A stretch of 64,000 bases of DNA from Dendrophyllia cribrosa (Eukaryota > Cnidaria > Anthozoa > Scleractinia > Dendrophylliidae): the NCBI GenBank assembly GCA_024195265.1, contig JAJLRJ010000002.1, positions 22,709,736-22,773,735 on the forward strand, written 5' to 3'. Below, piece by piece: positions 12,030-22,900 of this stretch. Positions within the stretch are counted from its first letter, which is position 1; every line of letters begins with the position of its first letter. Made by a program: the position numbers and the translations under genes. The notes beneath the pieces were generated by a model that worked only from the letters and a program-made list of their open reading frames with translations, did no database searches and had not been told where the DNA came from.

Positions 12030-12415
12030 TGACAGTATCTTGAGCGCCAGGACAGAAGACAGCGTGTATGGGTTTGTCAATATCGTGAGCGCTAGAACGG
12101 TGGGGAGCTATATCGTGTGCGTTAGAACAGAGGACAGCCATATTAAACGTGACTATAACGTAACTGTCAATAACGTGAGCGCTAGAACGGAGGAGAGCTA
12201 TTTGGGTTTGTCAATATCGTGAGCGCTAGAACGGAGGAGAGCTATATCGGTTTGTCCTTATCGCGAGCGCTAGAACAGAGAGAGCTATATGGGTTTGTCA
12301 AGAACGGAAGAGAACTATATCGGTTTGTCAGTATCGTGAGCGCTAGAACGCAAGAGAGCTATATCGGTTTGTCAGTATCGTGAGCGCTAGAACAGAGGAG
12401 AACTGTTTCAGTACT
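12030..12415. repeat. Minisatellite, ~44-bp unit GTGAGCGCTAGAACGGAGGA
   Basis: Eight or so degenerate units built on GTGAGCGCTAGAACGGAGGA followed by GAGCTATATCGGTTTGTCA. The same array lies after receptor copies G1 (15776-16020) and G3 (27838-28070). Here it has no receptor upstream. Confidence 0.85.
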
Positions 12416-12902
12416 CTTGCTAGTGGCGCTAATTGGCAGCGGAAGTTTTGCCGCTGGCTTCCTGTTGGCCGGAAAATTTAATACGAAATTGTTCTGAAAG
12501 GAAGCAAAAATGGTTTTGCTATTTAGCCGTCGAAGTGAATAAAAGGCAATTCATTTTGAAAAGATACGACCTACATATAAACTGGTATTTTCGAATTGCC
12601 CATAATACACTTTGTTTGCCCCCCCCCCCCCCCCAATTCGAAAATAGAGCAATTCGAAAATAGAGAATAGAATAGGTTTCGTCCACATTTATGTATTGTC
12701 TCTTGGATTCATACTTGGGTTAAACTGGTGTGCAAAATTACCAGCGCAGGTGTACATAAAAAATGGCTCGAGGATTGATCGTGCCCGTAACTTGGTTATA
12801 TTGATTAAAGCATCGTCTGAAGCAGCAGTCACCAATGGGTTTTGTGGTATTAGCCTAGGAAAACATGGGAAAAGGCGATATGTTATTTTGGGGTCGTGAC
12901 AG
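12416..12902. repeat. Remnant of a receptor-unit 3' flank
   Basis: The sequence after the minisatellite (TGGCGCTAATTGGCAGCGGA, later CATACTTGGGTTAAACTGG and GGATTGATCGTGCCCGTAAC) matches 16030-16748 downstream of G1 and 28075-28560 downstream of G3. A poly-C run sits at 12620-12634. Homology stops near 12902. It appears to be what is left of an additional duplicated unit. Confidence 0.7.
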
Positions 12903-13256
12903 CCCTATAAACAAGTTCTAAATGAGAGCAAGGCAATGTATTCCTTAAGAAGAACTCTTCAAGGCCCCTTTTTTTCGAATTCGTACTACCGCGTGAAATT
13001 TTAGCGGAAATTTTATTTTTTGTGTTTTGCGGGAACAATTTTTTGCGGTTCGAGATGACTGAAATTTCTTTGCGATTTCCTGTTCAAGAGCAGCAGAACA
13101 TTACATCAACTTTTATTACTTGTTGAGTAACGGCACGCTCTAGTTCGATACATTTCACTGAATTCTATTAAATATTCGAAGGTGATACAGTATATTCCAT
13201 AAGGAGAATGTAAAACTTTAATTGCAAAAAATTACAATTTAGAGTGGGCTTTTTAC
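12903..13256. other. Spacer before the duplicated block
   Basis: A+T-rich sequence with no ORF, repeat or motif that I recognise. It lies between the unit remnant and the start of unit 1. Confidence 0.4.
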
Positions 13257-13259
13257 AAT

Positions 13260-14156
13260 CACCATCCTTTTAGATGCGTCAATAGCTTACGGAAACACAG
13301 GCCCGGGGGAAAAGGAAGACATCGTTCAATAAAGCTTTTAAGGTGTTATGTTCATCTTCAGTGAGATTTTGCATCGAGTGGATCACGTCTTGTGGAAAAT
13401 TTTACTCGAAGGTATCGGTGTTTCAAATAATGCTAAGTGCTGTGCCATTTGACACTTTAAGTTTAAGAAACAGGAGCGAAGAACTGTGATGTCTATTTCC
13501 TGATGTTTTATGTGATCCGTCATTTATTCACGTGTTAGAAATGGCGCATGTGGCAACCGCACGAACATCACTTATTTTCCACCTAGCTCAGTTTTCTTTG
13601 TTCCTTTCAGGGAAATATATCACATAACCCCGTTCATTACAGCGTCTGAAAAGCTGGGCGCGGCTTTGATTGTAACGGGAGAGGCGGGGCTGAAAACAAT
13701 AGCTGATAACAATAGCAAAACAAAGGATTATATATTCCCCCCAACATATTCGCCCCGACATATTCCCCTTGCCTTAGTCCCCTCGACTTATTTCCCTCGT
13801 AACAGAATAACACAAACGGGAAGACAAAAAAGGGCATAACTGAAGGAAAATACTCTAGCATCGGTCAATATTTTTTGTTTACATAAAAAGACAACTTCAT
13901 CAATCTTATTCCTACGTAATTAACTTGCGGTCGCGACCAAAAAGCAAAATGTTAATAACATTATTCGATGGTATCGTACCTTAGTGACGTTGGACATACA
14001 TATAGAAGTGTATAAGTCAAAAAGTTCTGTATTAACCTGTTAACTGAATCAATTAAAACTATCTACATATTATTAAGGAGGAAAAAACGATATGTCAAGT
14101 GTCAAAACTCTCCTATACACCTGCCACAGGGCAGCTAACAAGAGATGGTTTTGAAT
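13260..14156. other. Region upstream of G1
   Basis: Noncoding. The first ~150 bases (TCAATAGCTTACGG, CAATAAAGCTTTTAAGG) also occur upstream of G2, G3 and G4, which shows that all four flanks share one ancestor. The remainder is shared with the G3 flank only (25628-26325). Confidence 0.6.
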
Positions 14157-14476
14157 TTCACTTGGTATAGTAGTAGTAGTATTTATTTCTCCAAAGATTA
14201 ACAAGTTTACAGGAATGAATAATTAAGAAATAAAGAGAAAAGGGGCAATAAATAGTATTGGGATAAGTAATGACTGAAAAGAGATTTCTTAAATAATTTT
14301 TTAGTAGGCTTAGAGCGGATGGAAAGGGGAAGATCGTTCCAAAAATATCGTCCAATAATGGTGGTAGAGAACTTTTTAATGTTTGTTCTATAAAAGGGAA
14401 TATATAGTTGTTCTGAAGAGGCATTACGAGTAGTATAGCTATGTTGTTCTGACTCTTACTCATGAGCTAGCGAGAG
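14157..14476 (-). mobile_element. Truncated LINE 3' end upstream of G1
   Basis: The minus strand reads SYTTRNASSEQLYIPFYRTN and then RYFWNDLPLSIRS, the conserved C-terminus of CR1/L2-like reverse-transcriptase proteins, ending in a (TAC)n tail. TTTTGAAT lies at 14149-14156 and 14477-14484 as a likely target-site duplication. The G2 flank has the empty site. The same insertion is upstream of G3, so it predates the pair duplication. Confidence 0.75.
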
Positions 14477-14551
14477 TTTTGAATCATGTCACAAAACTGA
14501 AGCGACACTATTTGGTAATCCGGATTGTATTTTTAGCTCCAGCGAGGACTC

Positions 14552-15563
14552 CGGCGGAGATGACTATCACCACGGCCTTGAGTCCAAACGACCAGTCAGC
14601 CACGCAAATTGGGCTCTGTACATCGCTCGGCAAGGAAGCAACTATGAAATACTGATCTAATAGGTTTTCAGTGCAATTTTCTTGACTAGCCTGTGCGGCA
14701 ACTGCTTTGTTTGCTGGGTCGTTTGGAAGCGACTTCGCATGCGGACAGTGATGAACTACTACTTGGTCAATTTAGCAGTGGCAGATTTGGCTTTTACCTT
14801 AATATGTATACCGTTTGATTTGCCCGTCCAAGAGAAATCCTGCGTGTGGCCGTACTTCGGTGCCCTGTGTAAAGCGCTCTTTCCCCTGCAGACCATGTGC
14901 GCTTACGCCTCTGTCTTCACGCTAACTGCCATCGGCTTCAGCCGGTATCACGCGATTGTTCACCCACTTAAAACTCAGATGGGCCTATCTGCTACAAAGA
15001 GATCCATTGTTGTGATATGGATCACGTCCTTCATCTTTGTACTACCGTATGTGTTGGTGTTGAAAGTAAACCCTGACACTGGGCACTGCTCAGAGAGCTG
15101 GCCTGAACCCAAGCAAACATACAGCCGTTTATACTCGTTCGCTATATTCTTTACAGAATACACAATACCAGTGACAGTGGTGTTTGGTTCCTACCTGAAG
15201 ATCTGCTGCGAACTTCGAAAAAACGGCGCACCGAACGAGGAAGCGCCGACGCATCCGGATCACAGACGCGACGCGGAAAAGGTACTGAAAATGTCGATTG
15301 TTGTTACGGTTGTTTTCGCTGTGTGTGCGCTGCCTAACCATATCGTCTGGCTTGCTCTCGACTTTGGTGAAGATAACTGTGCCCAGTGTAATACTTGGGT
15401 TATTGTGGCCAATACGTTTGTGTTTGCTAACAGTGCAGCTGATCCAGTGGTGTATACGATATTTAACGAGAAATACCGGGAGGAATTCAAAAGGCTTATA
15501 AAGCGCACAAAGCGCCACCAAGAAGCTAGAAGAGAAAATGAAATTGTTCAAGAATCACTGTAG
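14552..15563 (+). pseudogene. Class A GPCR copy G1, 5' frame broken
   Basis: Nearly identical to the intact G4 receptor. Two features disable the 5' end: the AAAA after the third in-frame Met of G4 is AAA here, and the reading frame from the original ATG (14552) ends at a TGA near 14653. The receptor frame reopens after this point but has no ATG before Met-Arg-Thr-Val at the end of the first intracellular loop, so TM1 would be lost. From about 14682 to the stop at 15563 all seven membrane segments are otherwise readable, with SRY in TM3 (followed by His where G4 has Arg), CALP in TM6 and DPVVY in TM7. TTTTCAG just before the reopened frame could act as a splice acceptor, which leaves open a spliced rescue. 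Confidence 0.7.
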
Positions 15564-15775
15564 GAAGTTTTTCCATATCCGTCTATATTTTTGAGGAAAT
15601 TTGAAGCCACTTGATTTTTTTTGTATTATCATAAAAGAACAATTTTTTTTGGAATATTCAGTTAATTATATGATCAGTAGTAATGTTTTTTCGGGGAAGT
15701 TTCTTTTAAGGGAAGCGCTTGCTGATATTTGTTTATAATAGAAGGAAGGATTTATCTCCGATTTAAATAGATGAG

Positions 15776-16020
15776 AGCTATGGGTTTGTCAATATCGTGA
15801 GCGCTAGAACAGGGGAGAGCTTAATCCATTTATCAGTAGCAGTATCGTAGACGCTATAAGACTAAAAGGTAGGAGAGCTATATGGTTTGTCAGTATCTTG
15901 AGCGCTAGAACATGTACAGAGAAGAGCTATACAATGATGGGTTTGTGAGGGTTATTGAACAGAGGAGAGGTATATGGACCTATATGATTTGTCAATATTG
16001 TGAGCGCTAGAACGGCGATC
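15776..16020. repeat. ~44-bp minisatellite downstream of G1
   Basis: Degenerate units containing GTGAGCGCTAGAAC and GAGAGCTATATGG. It corresponds to 12030-12415 and 27838-28070. Confidence 0.8.
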
Positions 16021-16029
16021 TATTTCGCT

Positions 16030-16265
16030 AACGCTTGCTAATGGCGCTAATTGGCAGCGGATGCTTTTGCATCTGGCTTCCTGTTAGCCGTAAATACGAA
16101 ATTGTTGTGTCTGAAAGGGAGCAAAATGTCAGTTTGCTAATTATCCGTCGGCGTGAATAAATGGCACAATCATTGTGAAGAAATACGACATACATATTCA
16201 ATTCAAATGGACAGACTGCAAATCACAGTAGTTGCTAAAAAAAAATATATATATATCTCTGTGTC

Positions 16266-16328
<63 letters not shown>

Positions 16329-17300
16329 AAATCCTATACCAATTGCAGAACATTTTAGGAGGAGCCACCCACAATGTGAGCACAGTCACGGACAACACAA
16401 ATAAGTAAGGAAAATAATGCAAAGTGAAATTAAGACTGATCGCTAGTGCGGGTTTTCATGTAGCTTCTCAGTCTACGGAATTTCAGTCATAAAAAAATAG
16501 GTCTCGTCCACATTTATGCGGTGTTTTTACTGGGATTCATACTTGGGTTAAATTGGTGTGCAAAATTATCAGCGCAGGTTAACATAAAAAAATGCTCGAG
16601 GATTGACCGTGCCCGTAACTTGGTTTTAATATATGGCAGATATGGCAATGTTTATATATTGAGGCTTCGTCTGAAACAGCAGTCGCCACTGGGTTTTGTA
16701 GGGTTAGGCTAGGAAAAGGCGATGTGTTATTTAAGGGGTCGTGAGAGCTCAAGCAGTAAGGCCTGGGTTTAAAGTCTGTTCCGAAAATATGGTTGACATA
16801 ATATCTTTTACTAGATTGCCTAGACCAGGTTGAAATTTTCCCTGAATGTAAATCTGCCTTAACGCATAACTTTGCTCACGTGATATGTCCCGTGATCAAA
16901 ATTTAAAAATTTATTAAATCGGCGATATGACAGCGAATTTTCTTTGTTTAGTTGAAGAAAATTAGCTATTCCGATGGAGGTTTAACGTATTTAACCTTCT
17001 ACGTTTGGAATTATTGTCCTCGAGTTTTAAAGCTGCAGTTATAGATAATCAAAGGTTGAATTTTGGACTTGAAAATGACCTTTGTCCTCACAAATTTTTT
17101 TTAGGGGACATTGGACGATCATTCCAAACGTGAAAGGCTGAAAATATTTAATCTGCATCAGAAAAACGTTTTTATTTTATAAAACTTTAAAGCAAAGCTG
17201 AAAACAGCGTATATTTTGTCGAGTACAATATTTTAGCTGGCCAGACCAGCCTTCTTCAGGTGCAAGATGTTACTAAATAAACAATATGTTATACGATGTT
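16030..17300. other. Spacer downstream of G1
   Basis: Noncoding sequence repeated almost unchanged at 28075-29100. It includes TGGCGCTAATTGGCAGCGGA and a stretch around 17240 with GACCAGCCTTCTTCAGGTGC, a motif typical of dispersed repeats. About 110 bases near 16200-16430 are absent from unit 2. Confidence 0.6.
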
Positions 17301-17452
17301 ATATATGTTGTGGTGCAATTTTATCCTCGGTGCAAATTTGTTTTTCCTTTGTTTTTTTATTATCATTATTGGCTATGGTAATGTATGATAATGAGTTTTA
17401 AACAAAGGAAAAACAAATTTGCACCAAGGATAAAATTGCACCACAACATATA
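17301..17452. repeat. Fold-back with GTGGTGCAATTTTATCC ends
   Basis: A left arm (GGTGCAATTTTATCC, then GCAAATTTGTTTTTCC) and a right arm that is its inverted copy, flanked by ATATGTTGTGG and CCACAACATAT. Also at 29101-29238 in unit 2. Confidence 0.75.
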
Positions 17453-17607
17453 CAAGGAGAATTTCGCAATATAGAAGAATTAAGTAATACAGGATGTGAC
17501 GAAATCGGAAATAAAAACGAAAAAGTATTACATTTCATCACGTTTGTTCATGCGTCTGGCTCCATTGTGTTACCTTTATAGATAAGATATGATTCCACCG
17601 TCCGAGG

Positions 17608-18535
17608 GGGAGGGGAGGGGGGGGGGGGGGGGGTACTGAACAAAGTTTTGTACGGGGATGCTCCGCCCCAAGGTCCAAACCCTTACCCTTTCACATATAG
17701 GCCTGTCCCAATTGTGCTCGTAAAATGCTGAAAAGTTGCTCCCTAGAATGCCAAAAAGGGGCTAAAAAATTGCCAAAAATCCAAAAAGTTGCTACCGAAA
17801 TTTCGAAAGTTGCTACCTTAATTTTATGAAATTTTCATACAAACGTTAATTAAAGCTTTATTTTTCGTCCTTCTCAATAATTGCTGATATCGGTTAAGAA
17901 AAATAGCTTGAAACCGAGTTAATCTTTTCGAGTTCCTCGCAAATATAGGCGCATTTTAAGGAAAGTACGGAACAAAATTTATGGTTCATTCGACGTCTTA
18001 TCAAGTTACAGGTTATTTGTTCAAAACGGCCTTGTTAAACATCAATAGATTCGCATAAATTGAAATTTCTATCAAATTGTTCACTTTTTCGTGCTTTATA
18101 TGTACTGTAAACCTATAATTTGCTCGAGGTTGCTAGAACTGCAAAAAGTTGCTCCAAACGCCAAGAGTTGGTCAAAAGTTGCCGAGCACAATCGGGACAG
18201 GCCTATTCACATACCGTTTTTGACAGAAAAGGTACCCCTTTCATATACCTTTCATTGAAAATGGTACCCCTTTCATAAAGCCTTTACGTGCGTCTGTTTG
18301 ATATATTTTGTAAGGCCCTTTTTATAATACTTAAATGACAGTTTTCCCTACCACTTTTATACTTCAACTCGTGTTTTCCCTACCCTTTCCTATACTTCGT
18401 GAAATCCCTACCCTTTCATATACTTCAACTCGCGAAATCCCGACCCTCTAATATACCTCCAGCCTCAAAAAGGTACCCCTTTCGGGCGGAGCATCCCCGT
18501 ATAGCCCATTATAGGAAGTATTCCCCCCGGGATGT
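17608..18535. repeat. GGGGATGCTCCGCCC-ended repeat, split by a hAT-like element
   Basis: The ends GGGGATGCTCCGCCC (after a G-run) and GGGCGGAGCATCCCC are inverted. Between them are degenerate direct repeats of the type TACCCCTTTCATATA. Further copies are at 29391-29782 and, in the opposite orientation, 63362-63745. No ORF or known family was recognised. Confidence 0.7.
17698..18205. mobile_element. Non-autonomous hAT-like element, 508 bp
   Basis: Inverted ends TAGGCCTGTCCCAATTGTGC and its complement (one mismatch), with TTCACATA directly repeated at 17690-17697 and 18206-18213. An 8-bp duplication is the hAT signature. No transposase is encoded. It is absent from the matching place in unit 2, where the surrounding sequence is also deleted. 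Confidence 0.75.
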
Positions 18536-19394
18536 TTCCCTGGCTTTACGTATCGAGTCACGGGAAGTGTGAATAGTTTCTAAAGGAATTAGTTGCATGT
18601 CAGAGTTAGAATGGTTAGGATTAGAAAGAAAATGTTCTGCAGCAGTAGTAGGTTTAGATTTGATGTTGGTCTTGTCAACTGACCGCGTCTGTTTTTTATT
18701 TTATGTTTTCCGTCACCAATTCGTCAAATATTTGTTATTTTGAGAAAAATGGCCACGTGACATGTCACGTGACTTACGGGAAAGCTTATTATACTTCAAA
18801 ATGTAAGGAAGATAAGACCATTTTATGTGCCAAGTCAGTTCGATTCAGTTTCATTCCCTTTGTTAAAGTTATCACGAATGAACTGTTTTTCCTGGTTAAA
18901 GCCTTTGACCCAGGCCTTGAACTATAAACTACAATACTACAAACGTTCTAAATTAAAGGAGAGTAAGAAATTTGTGATACTACGTTTGAATCTTAGTTCT
19001 TCCAGACAGCAACAGACGGCAAAATGCACTCAAATTACAATTAACAATCACCACCCTTTTAGGTGCGTCAATAGCTTACGGCAACACCGGCGGAAATGAA
19101 AGATATCGTCCAATAAAGCTTTTTAGGTGCTATGTTCATCTTCAGTGCAAAATGTTACATTCACTTCAGGAATCAATTAAAACGTCATATTATTCAGGAG
19201 GAAAAAACGATGTGTGAAGTGTCAAAACTCGCCTAAACACCTGTCACAGGGCAGCTGACAAGAGATGGCGAGAGTTTTGAATCATGTTACAAAACTGAAG
19301 CGACACTTTTATTATTATTTGGCAATCCGGATTGTATTTTTAGCTTGTGCATCTTAATATATCAATTGAAAAAAGATCGAGGACTCTGGCGGAG
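18536..19394 (+). other. Region upstream of G2
   Basis: Shared with the region upstream of G4 (29790-30632). It holds a paired CACGTG site (18754-18773) and, near 19050, the same flank seen upstream of G1 and G3 (GCGTCAATAGCTTACGG). It is likely to contain the ancestral promoter. Confidence 0.5.
18754..18773. promoter_or_regulatory. Paired E-box / CLEAR-like site upstream of G2
   Basis: CACGTGAC is followed four bases later by GTCACGTGAC, a perfect 10-bp palindrome of the kind bound by bHLH-zip factors (USF, MITF/TFEB). It is conserved in the G4 flank. Confidence 0.4.
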
Positions 19395-20395
19395 ATGACT
19401 TTTACCGCGACCTTGAGTCCAAACCAGTCAGCCACGCAAATTGCGCTCTGTACATCGCTCGGCAAGGAAGCATCTATGAAAATACTGAAATACTTGGTTT
19501 TCAGTGCAATTTTCTTGACTAGCCTGTGCGGCAACTGCTTTGTTTGCTGGGTCGTTTGGAAGCGACTTCGCATGCGGACAGTGATGAACTACTACTTGGT
19601 CAATTTAGCAGTGGCAGATTTGGCTTTTACCTTAATATGTATACCGTTTGATTTGCCCGTCCAAGAGAAATCCTGCGTGTGGCCGTACTTCGGTGCCCTG
19701 TGTAAAGCGCTCTTTCCCCTGCAGACCATGTGCGCTTACGCCTCTGTCTTCACCATAACTGCCATCGGCTTCAGCCGGTATCGCGCGATTGTTCACCCGC
19801 TTAAAACTCAGATGGGCCTATCTGCTACAAAGAGATCCATTGTTGTGATATGGATCACGTCCTTCATCTTTGTACTACCGTATGTGTTGGTGTTGAAGTA
19901 AACCCCGACACTGGGCACTGCTCAGAGAGCTGGCCTGAACCCAAGCAAACATACAGCCGTTTATACTCGTTCGCTATATTCTTTACAGAATACGCAATAC
20001 CAGTGACAGTGGTGTTTGGTTCCTACCTGAAGATCTGCTGCGAACTTCGAAAAAACGGCGCACCGAACGAGGAAGCGCCGACGCAGCCGGATCACAGACG
20101 CGACGCGGAAAAGGTACTGAAAATGTCGATTGTTGTTACGGTTGTTTTCGCTGTGTGTGCGCTGCCTAACCATATCGTCTGGCTTGCTCTCGACTTTGGT
20201 GAAGATAACTGTGCCCAGTGTAATACTTGGGTTATTGTGGCCAATACGTTTGTGTTTGCTAACAGTGCAGCTGATCCAGTGGTGTATACGATTTTTAACG
20301 AGAAATACCGGGAAGAATTCAAAAGGCTTATGAAGCGCACAAAGCGCCACCGAGAAGCTAGAAGAGAAAATGAAATTGTTCAAGAATCACTGTAG
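19395..20395 (+). pseudogene. Class A GPCR copy G2, one-base frameshift
   Basis: Starts at the same ATG as G4 (MTFTATLSPNQSATQ) and is open through TM4. Loss of one A in the run at 19894-19896, in the second extracellular loop, creates an in-frame TAA at 19899-19901. Everything after it, TM5 to the C-terminus, is intact in the shifted frame up to the stop at 20395. There are few other differences from G4 (FTIT for FTLT in TM3). With a single disabling change this is either a very young pseudogene or a sequencing error in an intact gene. AATAAA at 20725-20730 would serve as poly(A) signal. Confidence 0.75.
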
Positions 20396-21179
20396 ACGTT
20401 TTTTCCGTATCCGTCTATACTTTTGATGAAATTTGAAGCCCTTTGAATGTTTTTGTATATAAATTAAAGAAAAAGAAACAATCTAGGAAATATTCAGTTA
20501 ATTCTATGAGCTGCTAATGTTTTTTGAGGAAGATTCTTTTAAGGAAAGCGTTTGCTGGGCATGATGTGTTTATAATAGTAGGCCGGATGGATTTATCTCC
20601 GATCTAAATAATTATTTACTTGAGTTCCCATACTTCAGTGATCCCCACAACAAATGGCAATCAGTTATATATACCATAAAGCATACAACGAAGACAAAAT
20701 TATGTGAATAATTATTCATGTAATAAATGTAGTCTCTGTTACGATTTTAATACAAAATGCTTACACTGTACCGTTTAATGCTGATAATTATATAGCACGG
20801 TGGAAAAAGGAACCTCGTCAACTTAAACGATTAACAGGGTTTTAAGGGAGGAAGCAGGTCGGCTGTTGGTGAAAAGAGCCGTCGGTTCTTTTTAATAATA
20901 AAAAAATACTTTATTTAAGTGTCAAAGGTATTTAATTAGCACGCGAGTAGATCTAATCGGAATTTGGAGATGTTGGTTTATGAGGAGAGGGGAAAACCGG
21001 AGTACCCGGAGAAAAACCTCTCGGAGCAAGGAGAGAATCAACAGCAAACAAACATACCGAATAACTGATACAATAGTCATGTTTGCGTTCCGAAGTTTTG
21101 CTACAGCTTCGGAAAGGAATTAACTCCCGCCCGCCCACCCATTTCTTTTGATTTTCTGTCTTGCGATTCCTGTTAAGGT
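20396..21179. other. Spacer downstream of G2
   Basis: Noncoding, repeated at 31635-32128. About 165 bases (about 21000-21165) with CCGGAGTACCCGGAGAAAAA, a motif of widespread dispersed repeats, are missing from unit 2 between short flanking repeats. Confidence 0.5.
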
Positions 21180-21336
21180 TATGTTACACGGGTCGAAACG
21201 CAAGCGCAACGACGATTTTTAGCGCAAGAAATTTAACGACAGGTATGTTACACAAAACAACTTGACTAACATTCGTGTTTCAGAAATTGCGAAGAATCTA
21301 TAAAAATCGTCGTTTCGAATCGTCCCGTGTAACATC
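21180..21336. repeat. MITE with ATGTTACACGGGWCGA ends (unit 1)
   Basis: ATGTTACACGGG at 21180 and CCCGTGTAACAT to 21336 are inverted, with CGACGATTTTTA and TAAAAATCGTCG also paired. The second copy is at 32129-32293. Confidence 0.7.
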
Positions 21337-21960
21337 ACCTTTTTGTCGTTTTCCTCCAGGAAATTAATCAGTTTTTATATATCAAACTGTCTCGTCTGCT
21401 GAACGGGAAGTTTTGGACTGAGGAAGTTTATTGTCATAGCCTTGTTAAGTTTTCGAAAGCAAGAACAATTGCACATCTCCGATGTTTACTTTGTTATCGT
21501 AATTGTCTAAGAGCTAGAAATTCAAATTGACGCATCTAATTAGTGGTAAAATAAAAGATTAGGAAACTCTGGTAGACACAATAGCAAACTTAAGATAATG
21601 TCATTTTTGTGTACTTGTTCTGTTTCTGTCTTTCAAGAGCGATAATATGAATGCAGCTGATATTGTGCGTGCCTTGTTTTTACTTGAGTAGTATCGAAAC
21701 AAAAATATATCTATGGTCAGTTTCCATTCAAACAAGACTTAAACAATCCTTTAAAAAGAAAATAATAAATAAATAGTCTTTTTCACACTGAGGATAATAT
21801 GGATGCGTAAAAAACAAATTCATTACTTGAAGTGAACATTTTAGAGCCTCAAATAATGAGACATCTTTGTAGTCATAACGAGTTCTCATTTTGTCCTAAA
21901 TGCGTATAAGGATGATAATCGTTTCTCTAAGCAATATGAAAACTAATATTTTTTTCTTTT

Positions 21961-22073
21961 GACAGAAGTGAAAATGGTTTATTATTATGCAAATAATTAA
22001 AATTTAGTAGACCTTTTATTCCGATATCAGGCTTTAGGCAATAATTATTTGCATAATAATAAACCATTTTCAC
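21961..22073. repeat. Fold-back with GACAGAAGTGAAAATGGTTT ends (unit 1)
   Basis: The left arm TGAAAATGGTTTATTATTAT pairs with the right arm ending AATAATAAACCATTTTCA. The outer CTTCTGTC of the right arm survives only in the unit 2 copy (32919-33040). Confidence 0.75.
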
Positions 22074-22593
22074 AGTGCAGTGGTTGTGATATTAAAAACT
22101 CGAAATTAAAAGATGTCAGCATGCAGATTTAACTTCATAACGCCGCCTTTTTGAAGTTTATCAGGCTTTGTAATTGGTTTTAATAATTTCACAATAAATA
22201 GATGGCTGATCTTTTTTAAAATTAAAAAAAAAAATGAATAAATAAATTGCTCTGATGACGACCGCGTGGCGTTGGATGAGAACAAGTTGCTCGGTTAATT
22301 TTGTACTGCCATTAATCAATGCAAAACATCAACGTTTCCCAGGCCAGGCCAGGACATTTTTTACACAATTAAAATTGTGTAATTTGGGTTGCTCAAACTC
22401 CAATCCCCCGCATTTGCTACCCCATTATTAAACCCACAAAGTTCATATGAATCAAGTCTTTTTCCGGATCATGATCTTGCGTCACGATAAGCCGTGACAC
22501 GCTTTGTTTCTAGCAGTTGTCGCCATTTCAATGCTTCAAAATCTTATAACTTGGCTGTTACCACATCATCTTCAGAAACCCAAGCAGCCCGAG

Positions 22594-22900
22594 GGGGGGA
22601 ACTCCCATATAAAAGTGACGGGGGTGCTCGTCGTACCTTTTATTGGTCAAAATTTGTAGATTGGTACCGCTTAGGGTACTAAAATCTAAAATGACCACCG
22701 TTAGAATTATCGCGGTACCTTTTAGGGTATGAGCCGAAAAAATATGACAGAATATGACATGTGTTGTTTTAGAATTGGTACCTCTTTGGGGTAAAAATTC
22801 ATTTGAGCCACGCCCATCAAACGAGATTTTGGTACCTCTAGTGTTTATTTCGAAAATTTCCGACGAGCACCCTCGTCATCTTGTACCCAGAGTTCGCGGG
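22594..22900. repeat. GACGGGGGTGCTCGTCG repeat (unit 1)
   Basis: Begins GGGGAACTCCCATATAAA, then GTGACGGGGGTGCTCGTCG, and has internal GGTACC words. The right end CGACGAGCACCCTCGTCA is inverted. Related copies are at 33590-33886 and 58141-58418. Confidence 0.7.

Noticed and set aside
15129..15551. Minus-strand frames of 82-146 codons overlapping each receptor copy
   Set aside because: They are antisense to the receptor, repeat with every copy, and have no start context or known similarity.
14682..15563. G1 as an intact receptor of 293 residues
   Set aside because: The frame starts at TTG, not ATG. Without an upstream exon, the first ATG lies after TM1.
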